64,000 nucleotides of DNA from Scleroderma bovista. Its lineage: Eukaryota > Basidiomycota > Agaricomycetes > Boletales > Sclerodermataceae. Position numbers and translations under genes: made by a program. The notes beneath the pieces were generated by a model that did not search any database, was not told the DNA's origin, and saw nothing but the letters and a program-made list of their open reading frames with translations. The stretch covers positions 23,858 through 87,857 of the forward strand of contig JAYMGJ010000365.1 in assembly GCA_037178675.1 (NCBI GenBank), in the 5' to 3' direction. Numbering within the stretch: position 1 is the first letter of the stretch; the number at the start of each line of letters is the position of its first letter. Shown here piece after piece: positions 9,816 to 20,749 of the stretch.

Positions 9816-10340
9816 TTGTCTTGCTCTACCCCTATGTTGTTGCAAGAAAATATCGAACAAGTGTTGATGGCGATGTTGATGGTCGAGAATGCCAATACAA
9901 ATGTAAATACAAATGTTATGCCCACAGAAGAGGAGATGTACGAACCTCCTCCTCCTCCTCCATATATGCAGAGCTGTTTTCTTGGAGCGCTTGGCAGCTG
10001 GAAAACGGTGAAGCCGCTTAATGATACAAACTGGGTCGCATGGAAGGGGCAGATGACCTTGATGCTTTGTGTCAATAAGGTTTGGGGTCACTGTGATGGG
10101 ACCATCGTCCCCCCTGAAGTGAATGAACCTCATGCTTTTGATAAGTGGGGTATCACCGAAGAGGTAACAAAGTTGTTAATCTCTGGGAATCTCAAGGCAG
10201 AGCAATTTGTCCATATTGCACAGGCTGTTACGGCCAAGCAGATGTGGGATAACCTCACTTCTGTCCATGAGATGCATGGACAGCAAAGCATCACAGTGCT
10301 ATGTCATACCACCTCAGGCACCTCTTTTTGGTACCAATAG
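9816..10340 (+). CDS. gag: copia-type gag fragment (C0)
   Basis: 174-residue open frame starting 52 bp after the primer site. After a proline run it contains the copia-type gag N-terminal pattern (LNDTNWVAWKGQMTLMLCVN, then a conserved Trp and TAKQMWDNL). No zinc knuckle, protease or pol follows; the frame ends and copia sequence is lost by about 10340. Probably a dead fragment. The exact start is uncertain because a splice-donor-like ggtgagtact at 9778 lies in the leader. Confidence 0.6.
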   Translation: MSCSTPMLLQENIEQVLMAMLMVENANTNVNTNVMPTEEEMYEPPPPPPYMQSCFLGALGSWKTVKPLNDTNWVAWKGQMTLMLCVNKVWGHCDGTIVPPEVNEPHAFDKWGITEEVTKLLISGNLKAEQFVHIAQAVTAKQMWDNLTSVHEMHGQQSITVLCHTTSGTSFWYQ

Positions 10341-10532
10341 ACATCTTCCAGACCAATTTCCATTGTAGGCAGTAATATGTCTCTCAGACCCGACATCTTG
10401 GGATGCCCTAATCGGGACTGTTCCCTTGGGCTACTGCGGCCTTCCTTTGTGCCTCGTGGGCACCTCTTTTCAGCCTCCTCCGCAGCTCATAAGTACCTCT
10501 TCCTCTCCTCCTCGTTCCTGTCCTCTAATCTT
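10341..10532 (-). other. Fragment of an unidentified coding sequence interrupted by C1
   Basis: On the minus strand this stretch and 14300-14440 read as a charged helical sequence with a repeated AAxEAEK-type unit. The two parts become adjacent if C1 and one copy of its ATCTT duplication are removed. Stops and frame changes are present. I do not recognise the family. Confidence 0.3.
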
Positions 10533-10816
10533 TGTTGGAGTTATAAACAGATTGTTGTGGTATATTTACCTACTTACATAAGCATACATCGCACATACAG
10601 TAGAGTTTCTATTACCATAGTCCCTCAGTAGCTTGCCAGACTACTGAGGGTAAGTACCACTGACTATCTTGTCTATTCCTTACTGATACCTTGTAGTTAC
10701 CCTACAGGTATATCTAATATATCAGTAGCTTTCCAGCATACTGAGGTTACACTACAGTTCTCCTTCTCCCTTCTTTCAGGCTAGACCTTCCCTGTGCAGA
10801 CCACCACCTTTCTATA
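10533..10816 (+). repeat. 5' LTR of C1
   Basis: 284 bp. Carries an inverted pair CCCTCAGTAGCTTG / CTACTGAGGG that can form a hairpin, immediately followed by the splice-donor-like GTAAGTACC. A second hairpin half-pair and pyrimidine-rich ttctttcag lie near the end. Confidence 0.85.
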
Positions 10817-10830
10817 GGTTATGAGCCCTG
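10817..10830 (+). promoter_or_regulatory. Half-tRNA-iMet primer-binding site of C1
   Basis: GGTTATGAGCCCTG, directly abutting the 5' LTR end at 10816. Same 14-mer as in C0, C2 and C3. Confidence 0.75.
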
Positions 10831-10896
10831 GCTCTGCCTAGCCAGAAGGAAAGGAAGTACCAGGAGAAAAGGAACCCACTGGATCAAACAAGTGAA

Positions 10897-11043
10897 ATGG
10901 TCAAAATTCCTGCACTCAAACTCGACGGACAAAATTGGAAAATTTACCACGTGAAATATCTCGAAGTCGCAGCCACCAAAAACTTACTGAGCATTGTAGC
11001 TGGCTGGGAATCGGACAATGGAACCAAAGACTGGGATCATTGA
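10897..11043 (+). pseudogene. gag: gag remnant of C1
   Basis: 48 codons from ATG 10897 to TGA 11041. The start (LKLDGQNWKIYHVKYLEVAA) matches the copia-type gag N-terminus and aligns by eye with the C3 remnant (ENQNWKIYRAHILDSAA). It is cut by a premature TGA and no capsid or zinc knuckle follows. Confidence 0.6.
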
Positions 11044-11172
11044 AACAGAGTGGCATGAATGCTATTCTACATTACACTCCCACCTCTACTCCAAACTCGT
11101 ATCTGACTCTTGGAGAATGCATGAGAAGTTTTCCGGTACTTCGCATTCTATTTCTATGACTGTGAACCCATA

Positions 11173-13960
11173 GTGGACCCCCGCGCAAAGAAACTCGCGA
11201 CCTGCACAAATGATGACAAACATTATCCGTCAGCGGAAAGTCCAATGAGTGAGAATGCTGCCACTGGTGCAGATCGGGAAGACCCACCTACCAAAGACCT
11301 CACTCGAGGCATTGAAGACGTCAATGACAAGTATGTCGGACGCGAAGACCCATGCATGAGCGTTGAAGCATCGGCGAAGGGCACTAGCACTGCGAGCACA
11401 CATGGGACAACTGTCCTACTCAAAAGGGAGCCGCACGAAACGCAAAACGCATCACAGGACTCACTGCTGCTGACACCGAGGCCACCAATTGAGGGTGAGC
11501 CAAATGCATGCAAGCAGGAGGCGATGGACAGCGTCGTGATGGCAGAGCGCACAAAGGGAACGGTTGAGATGGCCGAACCAACCAAAACAGATGCGGACAT
11601 TGACGAGGGGACCATGCTGGGCAGAGAACTGGCAGTGGAGGCCTATAGAGTCAATGAGGGCACCAAGAAGATCGCGGACGTCGATAGAATGGCCGTGCTG
11701 GGCAGAGAACTGGCAAAGAGGGTCCATAGAGTCGACAAGGGCGACAAGGAGCACGACAATGAGTCGCGACCCCAACAAATAAATTTTTACTGCAAAGAAA
11801 GCTGTCAGCACAATGGAAACGCGAAACGGCAACATACCTAGCACACACAAACTGCCGCTCAAGGGGGAGTGGGTAGTGTGTGCGAGCGGCAAAGTGAGCA
11901 GCTCGAGTGGGCATGCAGATGAATCGATCGCAGCGTTGAGCGCATCAACCATGCAGCCCGAGTTGACAGATGGTCCAAGCGAGTTGAGGAAGGCCGAGGA
12001 CACCACAGGAGTCAAGTTGAGAGGCTGCAAAGGAGGTACGAGCGGGCGAGCGAACGTTGACGAAGCGGATGGCGATGCAGGCCGTGAACTCGAGCGTGTA
12101 GATGCTCAGAACGAGCTGGCGCAGCTCCTGACGACAACAATTGTGACGTACGTTGATGATGGCAATACGAACACACGCGTGCACCTTAGATGCACGAATT
12201 GGCGTGCAGGCAACGCGAACGGTCCTGGACGCGGAACGGATGTGTCGAGGGGCCGGAAGGATGTGTCGAGAGGCTGGACGGACGCTCTGAACGTGTTGAA
12301 CCACGCTGAAACGGGTGGTATGAGCGATATTGAGGGTGCAGGGACGTACCTGGACGCTAGAGGCGCGAAACACGTCGTAGACGCGACGGATGGCGTTGGG
12401 AACCAGTCGGACACATCGAGAGAGCACTGGGACATGCCATGCGTCGAAATGGATGCGTATACGACTGCAAACGCGACCCAGAACGTCAGCCTACCATCAA
12501 AGAAGCCAAAACTGCACCAGATGGGCCCCAGAGCACCCAAACAGCGTCGGAGACCATGCGGATGGGTCGACCATACACACGCACGCGTCATGCATTGGCA
12601 ACAATGCGAAGACGGCTGTAAATGCGACCGAAACTGTCAGCATGCCACGAAAGGAGTCAAAAACGCAGAACTCACCTATGGAGACCGTGAGATGGACTCC
12701 AGACAAGCCAGATGGCTGCGGGAGCCACGCGGATGGGTCGAGCATGCATATGGTCGTGCACAGCATCAAAACGGATGCGATAACGGCTGCAAACGATGCA
12801 GAATGCGTCAGAACGAGCCAAAAGCGGGTGAAACCGCCAGACTCACCTTTTGGCACCACAAGACAGCACCCAGACGTGCCAAACGGCTGTGGAAACCGCA
12901 CAAATGCCTCAAGCGGACGCACGGACACGCACTGCGTTGGAAGGGGGGAAGAAACAGCTGAAAACGAAGCGGAAACTGTCAGAACGCGTCAAGTCAAACG
13001 GAAATCGCAAGACTCACCTAACGGGCGCGATATCGCGACACCCGAGCTTCCTGGACGTTGGAGAAAGGTTAGCATAGGTGGAGGAGACATGTACATACCG
13101 TCGAACGCACCTATTGAGGTGCTGGGGACCGCAAGTCGACGGATTGTCTTCAGACAAGTCGAGAGCAGCGTCAAGGGTGACCAACGGAGCATTGAGGGCG
13201 AGAGGGCTGGCGACGGCGATGGCGATGGATACGGAACAATGGAGATGTTGGCGACATGGGCAACACAACGAGCAGCGGTGGCGTTCACTCGACACGAGTG
13301 AAAACAGCACTGCTAGCTGAAGAGAGTCAATATACGCACTACAACCCAAGATCGCGACAAAGCGACTTACCAGTGTCATCATGGCCACCCATCCAATTCG
13401 AAAGCTGTCCATACGGACTCGTCAGGCGTCGACGGCGACGTGGAAGGCTCAAGATTGAGCGAATAAATGACAATTGAGTCAGCCAAGCGCAACAACGCGA
13501 AACCACTCACCTAGGATGCGCACGCACGACGCAGCCACCCAGGAACACCCCAAACCGAGCCTATGGAGTCATTAGACCCAGATGTCGATGCGGAAGAATC
13601 AAATCTGTACCTACAAACATCAGTTGAACGCGAAACGGCGGAAGCACTTACCTTGAATGCGTTATCGCGTTGCGGTCAATTTGAAGACCTAGAAAACAAA
13701 TCGAAACAATTAGTAAGCTCACCTTCAAATGCAGGATGCCGGGGGAGCGCCGACGCGATGACGGAGACTACAGATGAGCTCCCGCGTGCGCTGCAATCAG
13801 CGCAGGCATATGGGCGCAATGCGACTTACCAAATCGGGCAACGACGCGGAAGTCACGCACTCAACAAACCTTCACATCAACAAATCTCAAATACTATTCA
13901 TATCAAACGGACACATTCATTTGGAACCACTACACTTTATTGGAACCAGCTAAGTACTAT
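11173..13960 (-). repeat. Tandem exon-intron-like array inside C1 (antisense)
   Basis: The C1 interior is a repeat region that on the minus strand shows recurring splice-like signals. Donors GT at 12675, 12846 and 13017 are exactly 171 bp apart; further donor-like sites lie at 13370, 13510, 13651, 13722 and 13829. A unit reads GGTGAGT..., then CTGAC, then a pyrimidine run and CAG about 60 nt from the donor. The sense strand has three long overlapping open frames (11173-11841, 11813-12961, 12390-13301). The region is homologous to 31.9-34.8 kb in C3, ending in the shared peptide LKIERIND. Which strand, if any, is coding is unknown. Confidence 0.6.
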
Positions 13961-14015
13961 CTTTTAGATTTTACTATACCTTTCTTTCCATCACACCACT
14001 TTGTTTATGGGGGAG

Positions 14016-14299
14016 TGTTGGAGTTATAAACAGATTGTTGTGGTATATTTACCTACTTACATAAGCATACATCGCACATACAGTAGAGTTTCTATTACCA
14101 TAGTCCCTCAGTAGCTTGCCAGACTACTGAGGGTAAGTACCACTGACTATCTTGTCTACTCCTTACTGATACCTTGTAGTTACCCTACAGGTATATCTAA
14201 TATATCAGTAGCTTGCCAGCATACTGAGGTTACACTACAGTTCTCCTTCTCCCTTCTTTCAGGCTAGACCTTCCCTGTGCAGACCACCACCTTTCTATA
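14016..14299 (+). repeat. 3' LTR of C1
   Basis: 284 bp, nearly identical to 10533-10816, followed by the duplicated target ATCTT. Confidence 0.88.
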
Positions 14300-14440
14300 A
14301 TCTTGCCTACAGCCCTCCTTCCCTCCTCTTGGGCACTCTTTTCAGCCTCATCTGCGGCCCGTAAGCACCTCTTTATATCCTTGTTCGCATCCTCTACATA
14401 ATTTGGCTTACAGTAACACAACACGATGCATGTGGCAGGC

Positions 14441-15588
14441 TGTCATATCCATACTTTTCCCAGTCACAACTCCAGTCTAACCCTGGCCCGCCTGACCTCT
14501 CCTTAGGCATAGACGCAACTCCGGATCTAGTCCGGCCATCTCCAGCCCCATAGCTGCACTCCAGCTCAACTCCGGTCACTACGTCCATCTCCACCTCAGG
14601 ACTAACCCCTGTCTTCCTCTAGACAGATCCGCAGTCTAACTCCTCCATGTCGGACCTGTACCTACCACTAGTCGCTACTCCGGTTTCAGTTCGGCCACTC
14701 CCTTAGCCTTGTCTGCGATGTAGCCCAACTCCGGCTGGTACATCCAACTCCGGCTCAGTTCTGCTCCTGCTCCTGCTCCACTTCCTCTGGTCCCACTTCC
14801 TCTGGTCCCACTTCCTCTGGTCCTGGACATCGCTCCGGACTTAACATTAGTTAAGTCCACCTCTGACCCTTACCTGTCCTCTTCCGACCTAGTTCCCTTG
14901 TCCCTGCTTTTCCTCCGTCGTCCCTGTAACTCTAGTTCCCCGTGTCTGCTTCCACTCCGGTTTATTTTCCTGTCCCTGCTTTATTTTCTTGTACCTGGTT
15001 TATTTTCCTGTCTGCTTCTGCTCCATCCCTTGTCTCGACATTAAGGTGTTTACTTGTCACCGTATATACTCACCTTAGTTTCATTACTATATAAACTACC
15101 GTACTCCGGCCTAGTAGTCCTTAGATCAAATCTCGACTAAGATACTCCCCACTCTGTACTACCCACCATGCTCTCCTAAATCCATCTGTTCATCTGAACT
15201 CCTGAACTCCGGCCAACTCCAGCCTCCATCCTATCTCATCCCCTTGGTCCTATGTCTGATCCTAGCAAGTCTCCTACTTGCACGAGGGCAAAAGCCACCT
15301 CTGTCCCAGACTCGATGCTAGACCTCTCAGGACTATCCCACCTCTGGGATGTCCTTCACTCCGGACAAGCTGCGCTCAACTCCGGACCACTTTCCCGCGG
15401 TCCGGACTTACTCCGCAAAAACCCGGACTTACTCCCTGTGCTTCTCTAGTGCCCGGACTTCATTCGTTTGACCCGGACTTGACTCTCCGCACTAACTAGC
15501 ACCTACTAGTGTCTGGACTTACCTCCTCATTAGTTCCCTGCACCTCTGGACCTCCTAGTAAGATCGTTGAGGAGAACTGGTTTTGACA
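14441..15588 (+). mobile_element. Solo LTR D1 (large Ty3-like LTR)
   Basis: 1148 bp, TGTCATATCC...GGTTTTGACA, flanked by a perfect 5-bp duplication CAGGC (14436-14440, 15589-15593). It holds three spaced TTTATTTTC motifs, TGTTTACTTGTCACCGTAT at 15047 and TATATAAA at 15088. The same promoter layout occurs in the element A LTR. It also has a short tandem repeat of a cacttcctctggtcc unit. Related copies: 50871-52105 (minus) and 58158-59438. Confidence 0.85.
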
Positions 15589-16263
15589 CAGGCAGACCGT
15601 AGGTAAACCCGCCTACATCTCACTCTTGCATTGTGATACTCATGTGTCCCAAAGCAGGCACTTGCCGAGCTCAGGTAGTGACGCTTGGCCTTGGGTGACA
15701 TTTTGAGAGCCCAAAGCATGCCAGGGACAAGACCAAAACTAACACAACAGTCAATGTCCCTGGCCAGGCTTCCAAGCGTTGTTACGCCCTTGTGAGGCTC
15801 ACACAACTGCAATCCACGACCGCTCCTGATACTTCTGAGTCATGCGACCAAGAATCTTACTCTATCGATTTCCAATGGGAAAACGAGGCTGGAGATGATT
15901 TTGTGATGGATGAAGAGTATGAACTGAGTGACACTGACCATGTCATGCAGGATGGAGAGCCAGATATTGGTGAAACTCAACCAACAATGTCAAACCAACG
16001 TATCATTCCTGACCCACCTGTTTGTACAGCAGCTGGAAATCCCTTATCCTGACTCTTGTCTTGCCATTCTTAAACTACACATCTAGAACGCTAGGAAAAC
16101 CACTACCACCATACTCACCATACATCTCATTGTGCAAAGAAAACAACTGTGAGTGGAAGATAACTAAGATTCTATGTCTGCTGTTCGACTGTGAGTGATT
16201 ACTCCTCACAGCACAAAATCTGACTGTCTGCAGATTTTTTCACCACAGAAGTTGCGAGCTGCA
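15589..16263. other. Unassigned sequence between D1 and C2
   Basis: Contains an 86-codon frame on the plus strand (15792-16052, acidic) and an open minus-strand stretch at 15555-15812 that enters the D1 LTR. I recognise neither and see no supporting splice or promoter context. Confidence 0.25.
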
Positions 16264-16493
16264 TGTTGACTAGATAAGTGTTCCGTATATGGTACCTATG
16301 CATTACATAATCATGGTAGTATCATTTTCCATTCTCCGACGTAGTGCCACCTCAGTGACTTACCAGTACACTGAGGTGAGTAGGACTTACTGTCCCTTAC
16401 ATTGATACTTACTAACTTACTGCAGCTTATACCTGCATTAGGTATTACTCTAATACAGTGACTTACCAGTACACTGAGCTTATACCTGCATTA
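16264..16493 (+). repeat. 5' LTR of copia element C2 (start inferred)
   Basis: Ends GCATTA directly before the half-tRNA primer site at 16494; the start is placed at TGTTGACTAG by analogy with C1. It contains two copies of a hairpin (CCTCAGTGACTTACCAG...ACTGAGG), the first followed by GTGAGTAGG. The 3' LTR is missing, so the boundary cannot be tested. Confidence 0.5.
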
Positions 16494-16507
16494 GGTTATG
16501 AGCCCTG
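16494..16507 (+). promoter_or_regulatory. Half-tRNA-iMet primer-binding site of C2
   Basis: GGTTATGAGCCCTG directly after the inferred LTR end; identical to C0, C1 and C3. Confidence 0.75.
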
Positions 16508-18722
16508 AGCTCTCGCTCTAACTCCAAAGGCAAAAGTATTCCCAGACGACCAAATATGATGAGTATTCTCAAAGAATAATCTTTCAAGGTCCCAACGCTA
16601 AAAGCAGATGGAAGCAACTGGATAAATTACAAAAGCTGAATCGAGCTAGCTGTCAAAGCAAAGGGACTACCTGGTTACCTCTCGGGAACAAAGGGACTAC
16701 CTCCGAATCCTCGAGAAGGAAAGGACAACACCTGGACTCCGAACGAAAAGGAGAAAAGACTTATTGATGAGTATGACAAAGCGCTACCTGACTGGAAACA
16801 GGAGAATGCAAAGGTCAAACAAATCATCACAGTGTCACTCCCAGAAACACTGTACTTAAAGTTCTGCACACTCGATTCAGCCCACTCGCTATGGGAAGCC
16901 CTTGCATCCAAATTCGAACAATGTTCTGGCGTTGTAGCTATTGAGCTCCACAGGAAGCTACAAGGGATCCGTTGTGGAGACAAAGCAGATGTCCATGCAC
17001 ATTTCAGCAAAATGGAATTGATGCGGCAAGAACTTGCCTCACTCAGACAGTTCATCAGTGACAGTGACTACACAGCCATTTTGCTCAGCTCACTTCCTTC
17101 AACCTACGACCCCACTATATCCTCTCTTTGCGTCTCGGCGAGGATGAACTATCAGACAATCACTCCTCAGATAGTTGAGTCTAGTGTAATTGACGACTAT
17201 GACACTCACCATGCGAAATCTAGGAAATCTTCGAATACGACCGCAAACAATGATGTCGCTTATTCAGCGCAGTCGAAGAAAAACTTGCTCTGCGCAAACT
17301 GCAGCAAGAAAGGTCACACGAAGGAGAATTGCTGGGCTGAAGGAGGCAATAAAGCCGGGCAAGGCCCAAAAGGTCGAGGAAATCGCAAAGGCAAAGGCAA
17401 AGGCACTGAGAAAGCTGCCAAGGCCACCGAGAAGGATGAGGAACCAGATGGTGTCTGGCTCGCGCAGGTTAATGACGAAGACTGGTTTGTAGAATTGGCA
17501 GACGAGGTCACTCCCGATCTCATCTACGACACAGAGGATGCGTACACGAAGACTTTCAGTCACGCACTCCTTGCCGGTGAAAATCTCGATTCCTCCGAGC
17601 GCATGGAACTCTTCGATTCCAGCGCATCTCGCCACATGTCCTCCTACCGCAACCAGTTCATCGATTACAAAGTGATTGTACCAAAGTCCATCACCACAGC
17701 GGACAACCACACCTTCCAAGCCATCGGTAAGGGAGATCTCATGATCTCCATCCTGAACGGCAAAGCCGTCACTCGCATACGCCTCAAGGATGTCTTGTAC
17801 GCCCCGAAAATGGGCATCACCCTGATCTCTATCAGTAAACTCAACACCGCTGGCTATGCCGCACTCTTCCGTGACAAACATTGTCAAATATTCAGCGACA
17901 AAAGGAAAAAGCTCAGTGAAGTACCCCTTACCAAAGGTCTGTACTGTCTTAAGTTGGCCTGCAAACCTTTCGTCAGTCTCGCGAAGGCCTCGGACACTCT
18001 CACTATGCAAGAAGTTCACGCGCACTTAGGTCACCTTGCACCTGAAGCCATCCGCAAGATGCTGAAAGATGGAACAATCACCGGAATCACTCTTGACGAC
18101 ACGCATGCAACTATGGGTGCATGTGACTCTTGCGAGTATGCTAAGACCACGTGCAAGCCAATCGGGAAGTTTCGTGACCCTCCCAGACACGAGAAACTCG
18201 GTGACGAGGTCCACACAGATCTGTGGGGACCATCCCCAGTGCAAACGAGCGCACACAGTCGTTACTATGTATCTTTTACAGATGACTTCACGCGGTACAC
18301 AAAGCTCTACCTACTAAAGCTTAAATCAGACACTTTTGACTCTTACCTGGCCTATGAGGCATGGCTATCCACCCAGCACGACACGAAGATTAAACGTCTT
18401 CGATCGGATCGTGGGGGAGAGTATATGAGTGAAGAGTTCATGAAATATCTCAAGTCGGAAGGTACCGAGCGTTGCGTGACGGTACACGACATGCCCGAGC
18501 ACAATGGAGTGGCCGAACGGCTCAATCGGACGCTTGCTGAGCGTGTCTGAGCTATGCTCCATGCCAGCAGCCTCCCGAAATCCCTCTGGGGTGAGGCGAT
18601 GATGCACACAACCTGGCTGAAGAACTGTTCGTCAACGCGTCGACTCGGCAACAAAACTCCATATGAAGTACTCTACAGTAAAAAGCCTAACCTAGAAAAA
18701 CTACCGGTATGGGGCTGCCAAG

Positions 18723-19354
18723 TGTCAAGTCCGGGTCTACTCTGGTAGGGGGTCCAGTCAAGTCCAGACGAAAGCGGACGAAGGAGGGCAGATGCTGGAC
18801 AAGAGATTAGTCCGGCCGGAGTTGGTGACCGATTGGGTTCAACGACTAAGGACAACGAGTGTTGACCCCTTGCGTAGGTTCTGGTCAAGGGAAGGAGACG
18901 GAGACGGAGATGGACGAGAACAGGAGTAGTGACTTATGTTGATTTCAGACTGAGTTTGTACAAGGTAAACTAGAGGGTACTTATACTAAGTAGAAACTAG
19001 GGTCGAGTACATACGGTGACAAGTAAACAACCTAATAGCGGACAAGGGATGACCAGAGTTAGGACTAGGTCAGGTCCGGTGAAAATAAAGTCAGGTCTGT
19101 GTAAAATAAATCAGGTCCGGTGAAAATGCTACAAGGTATAGGATATATCAAGTTCACAGAGAACTCACGTCAAGGCAGGGTAGACGGCAAGGTGTAGTAA
19201 GAGCGAATGGAGTATAGACCAAGGGTCATAGTTAGTGGAAGGTTATCTGCGCGACCGTTGACCAGAGTAACTGAGAACGACCGGAGTTGAGCTGTAGGAC
19301 TGCGATGTGACTGGAGTAACCGGATATGGTCCGGAGTTGGACATGGTCATAACA
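18723..19354 (-). repeat. 3' LTR of element B
   Basis: 632 bp, TGTCAAGTCC...CATAACA on the plus strand, followed by the complementary polypurine run. Closely matches 26628-27268. Confidence 0.92.
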
Positions 19355-19516
19355 GTATCCCCCTTTTAGGGGCTGAACCCATGAGGCCCCAATGAGGCTG
19401 TCGTGTGGTCGCCTAAAACAATGCGGAGTCCGGAGTGGTTGTCTGAGTACGAATTCTGGATCTATAAAGATCAGACCGGTTTTGCTTTTACCCCCAGTTT
19501 TCTGCCTTCTACCAAC

Positions 19517-20592
19517 ATGTCCGCACCAGCCAAGTCTACCACCCCCGCTGCCACTTCTACTGCCGAGTCCAAGGATTGGACAAAGGCCACCACACTGGAG
19601 CTACTGTCCGGTAGTGAGGACGAGTCAAGCGTTCTCGACGCGAAGGTGAAGGAGCGTCGTCGCCGCAAGCAGGTGAGGAGAGAGGAGAGGCAGCGTCGGG
19701 AGGCGGAAGAGAAGAGAGCACGCGAGGAGGCGGAGCGTGCAAAGGCGGAGGCAGAGCGAAAGGCGAGGGAGGAGGCGGAGCGCAAGGTGCGCGAGCAGGC
19801 GGAGAGGGAGAGGGCGGAATCGCAAGCGAGGGCGGAGTTGGAGCAGAGGAAGGCGGCGGAAGTGGCTGCCAAGCAGAGGGCGGCGGAGGTAGCCGCCAAG
19901 CAAAAAGCAACGGCACAGGAGGCGTCCAAGAAGAGAGCAAGGGAGGAACCGGAGGCAAGTCCGGTAGGTTTTATTTTTGTTCTATTTCTGCTCTTGTTTT
20001 GCTGACTTCTTTTTGCAGATGCATGCGTTGCGCAAAGCATCGCGCAGTGTGCGAGCGCGACCCGGAGAAGCCAAAACAGCGGGCGTGCATGAAGTGCGCC
20101 GGCCTCAAGGAGAAGTGCGAGTGGCCGGAAGTGGGGGGTCCCAGTCTGGTAGTGGACAAAAGCAAGGGTAAGGCGAAGGAGAAGGAGGCAGCGACGTCAC
20201 CGCGAGGTGGCGAGAAGAGGAAGAAGAAGAAGATGATGACGAAGGTCGCCAACGATGACGACGAGATAGTGGAGGTAGCGGGTCCGTCTGGGTCGAGGTC
20301 TGGTTTCAACACCGGTCTTTTCCTGGAACGGATGGACAGGCTAACAGCCGCGGTGGAGGCGATGACCGGTCAGATGGCCCGGATCGCAGACTCTACGTGG
20401 TCTGTTTCGCGGTCCAACGACCAACTCAGCACCGGCCTCGAAACCTTTTTCGAGGAATGCTGATTCTTCACGACGGACTTCGACAGGTCGGAGGAGGAAA
20501 GTGACGGAGAGGTCGATCCAGAGGAGATTGACCAGGAGTTGGAAGAGCTCCAGGAGGACCTGGAGGAGCAGGAAGGACCTGCGCCGGAGTAG
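19517..20592 (+). pseudogene. Antisense Zn2Cys6-like gene of element B, decayed
   Basis: Homologue of the 339-residue antisense gene in A and E. TATA at 19463-19468, ATG 19517, coiled-coil exon to about 19963, intron 19964-20018 (gtaggt...ttgcag), and a second exon with all six cysteines in C-x2-C-x6-C-x11-C-x2-C-x6-C spacing. Decay is visible. With these splice sites the two exons are out of frame, and TGA at 20461-20463 replaces an Arg codon before the acidic tail, which would otherwise run to TAG 20590-20592. Probably not functional, but the cysteine cluster is intact. Confidence 0.65.
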
Positions 20593-20749
20593 GTGGTCCG
20601 GTCCAGCACCTTGTAAATAGAAATGTAAATTAGTTTTACTTTTTGTTTATAAAAAGAAGTGGACTGGATTTGGGAGTGAGTGATATTACAAGACAAAATG
20701 AAACAGAGAAGGAGAGACAGATAAAAGAGAAACGGAGACGAGAGTATTA

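Larger units (their letters stand above)
10533..14299 (+). mobile_element. Non-autonomous copia-type element C1
   Basis: 284-bp LTRs (10533-10816 and 14016-14299) with only a couple of differences by eye, start TGTTGGAGTT and end TTCTATA. They are flanked by a perfect 5-bp duplication ATCTT (10528-10532, 14300-14304). A half-tRNA-iMet primer site follows the 5' LTR and a polypurine run (tatgggggagtg) precedes the 3' LTR. The interior has only a gag remnant and a long repeat region with no protease, integrase or RT. It must therefore have been mobilised in trans. Confidence 0.85.

Noticed and set aside
16675..18025. Minus-strand frames opposite copia gag-pol (for example 17264-18025, 253 codons)
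   Set aside because: Shadows of the well-supported copia coding sequence.
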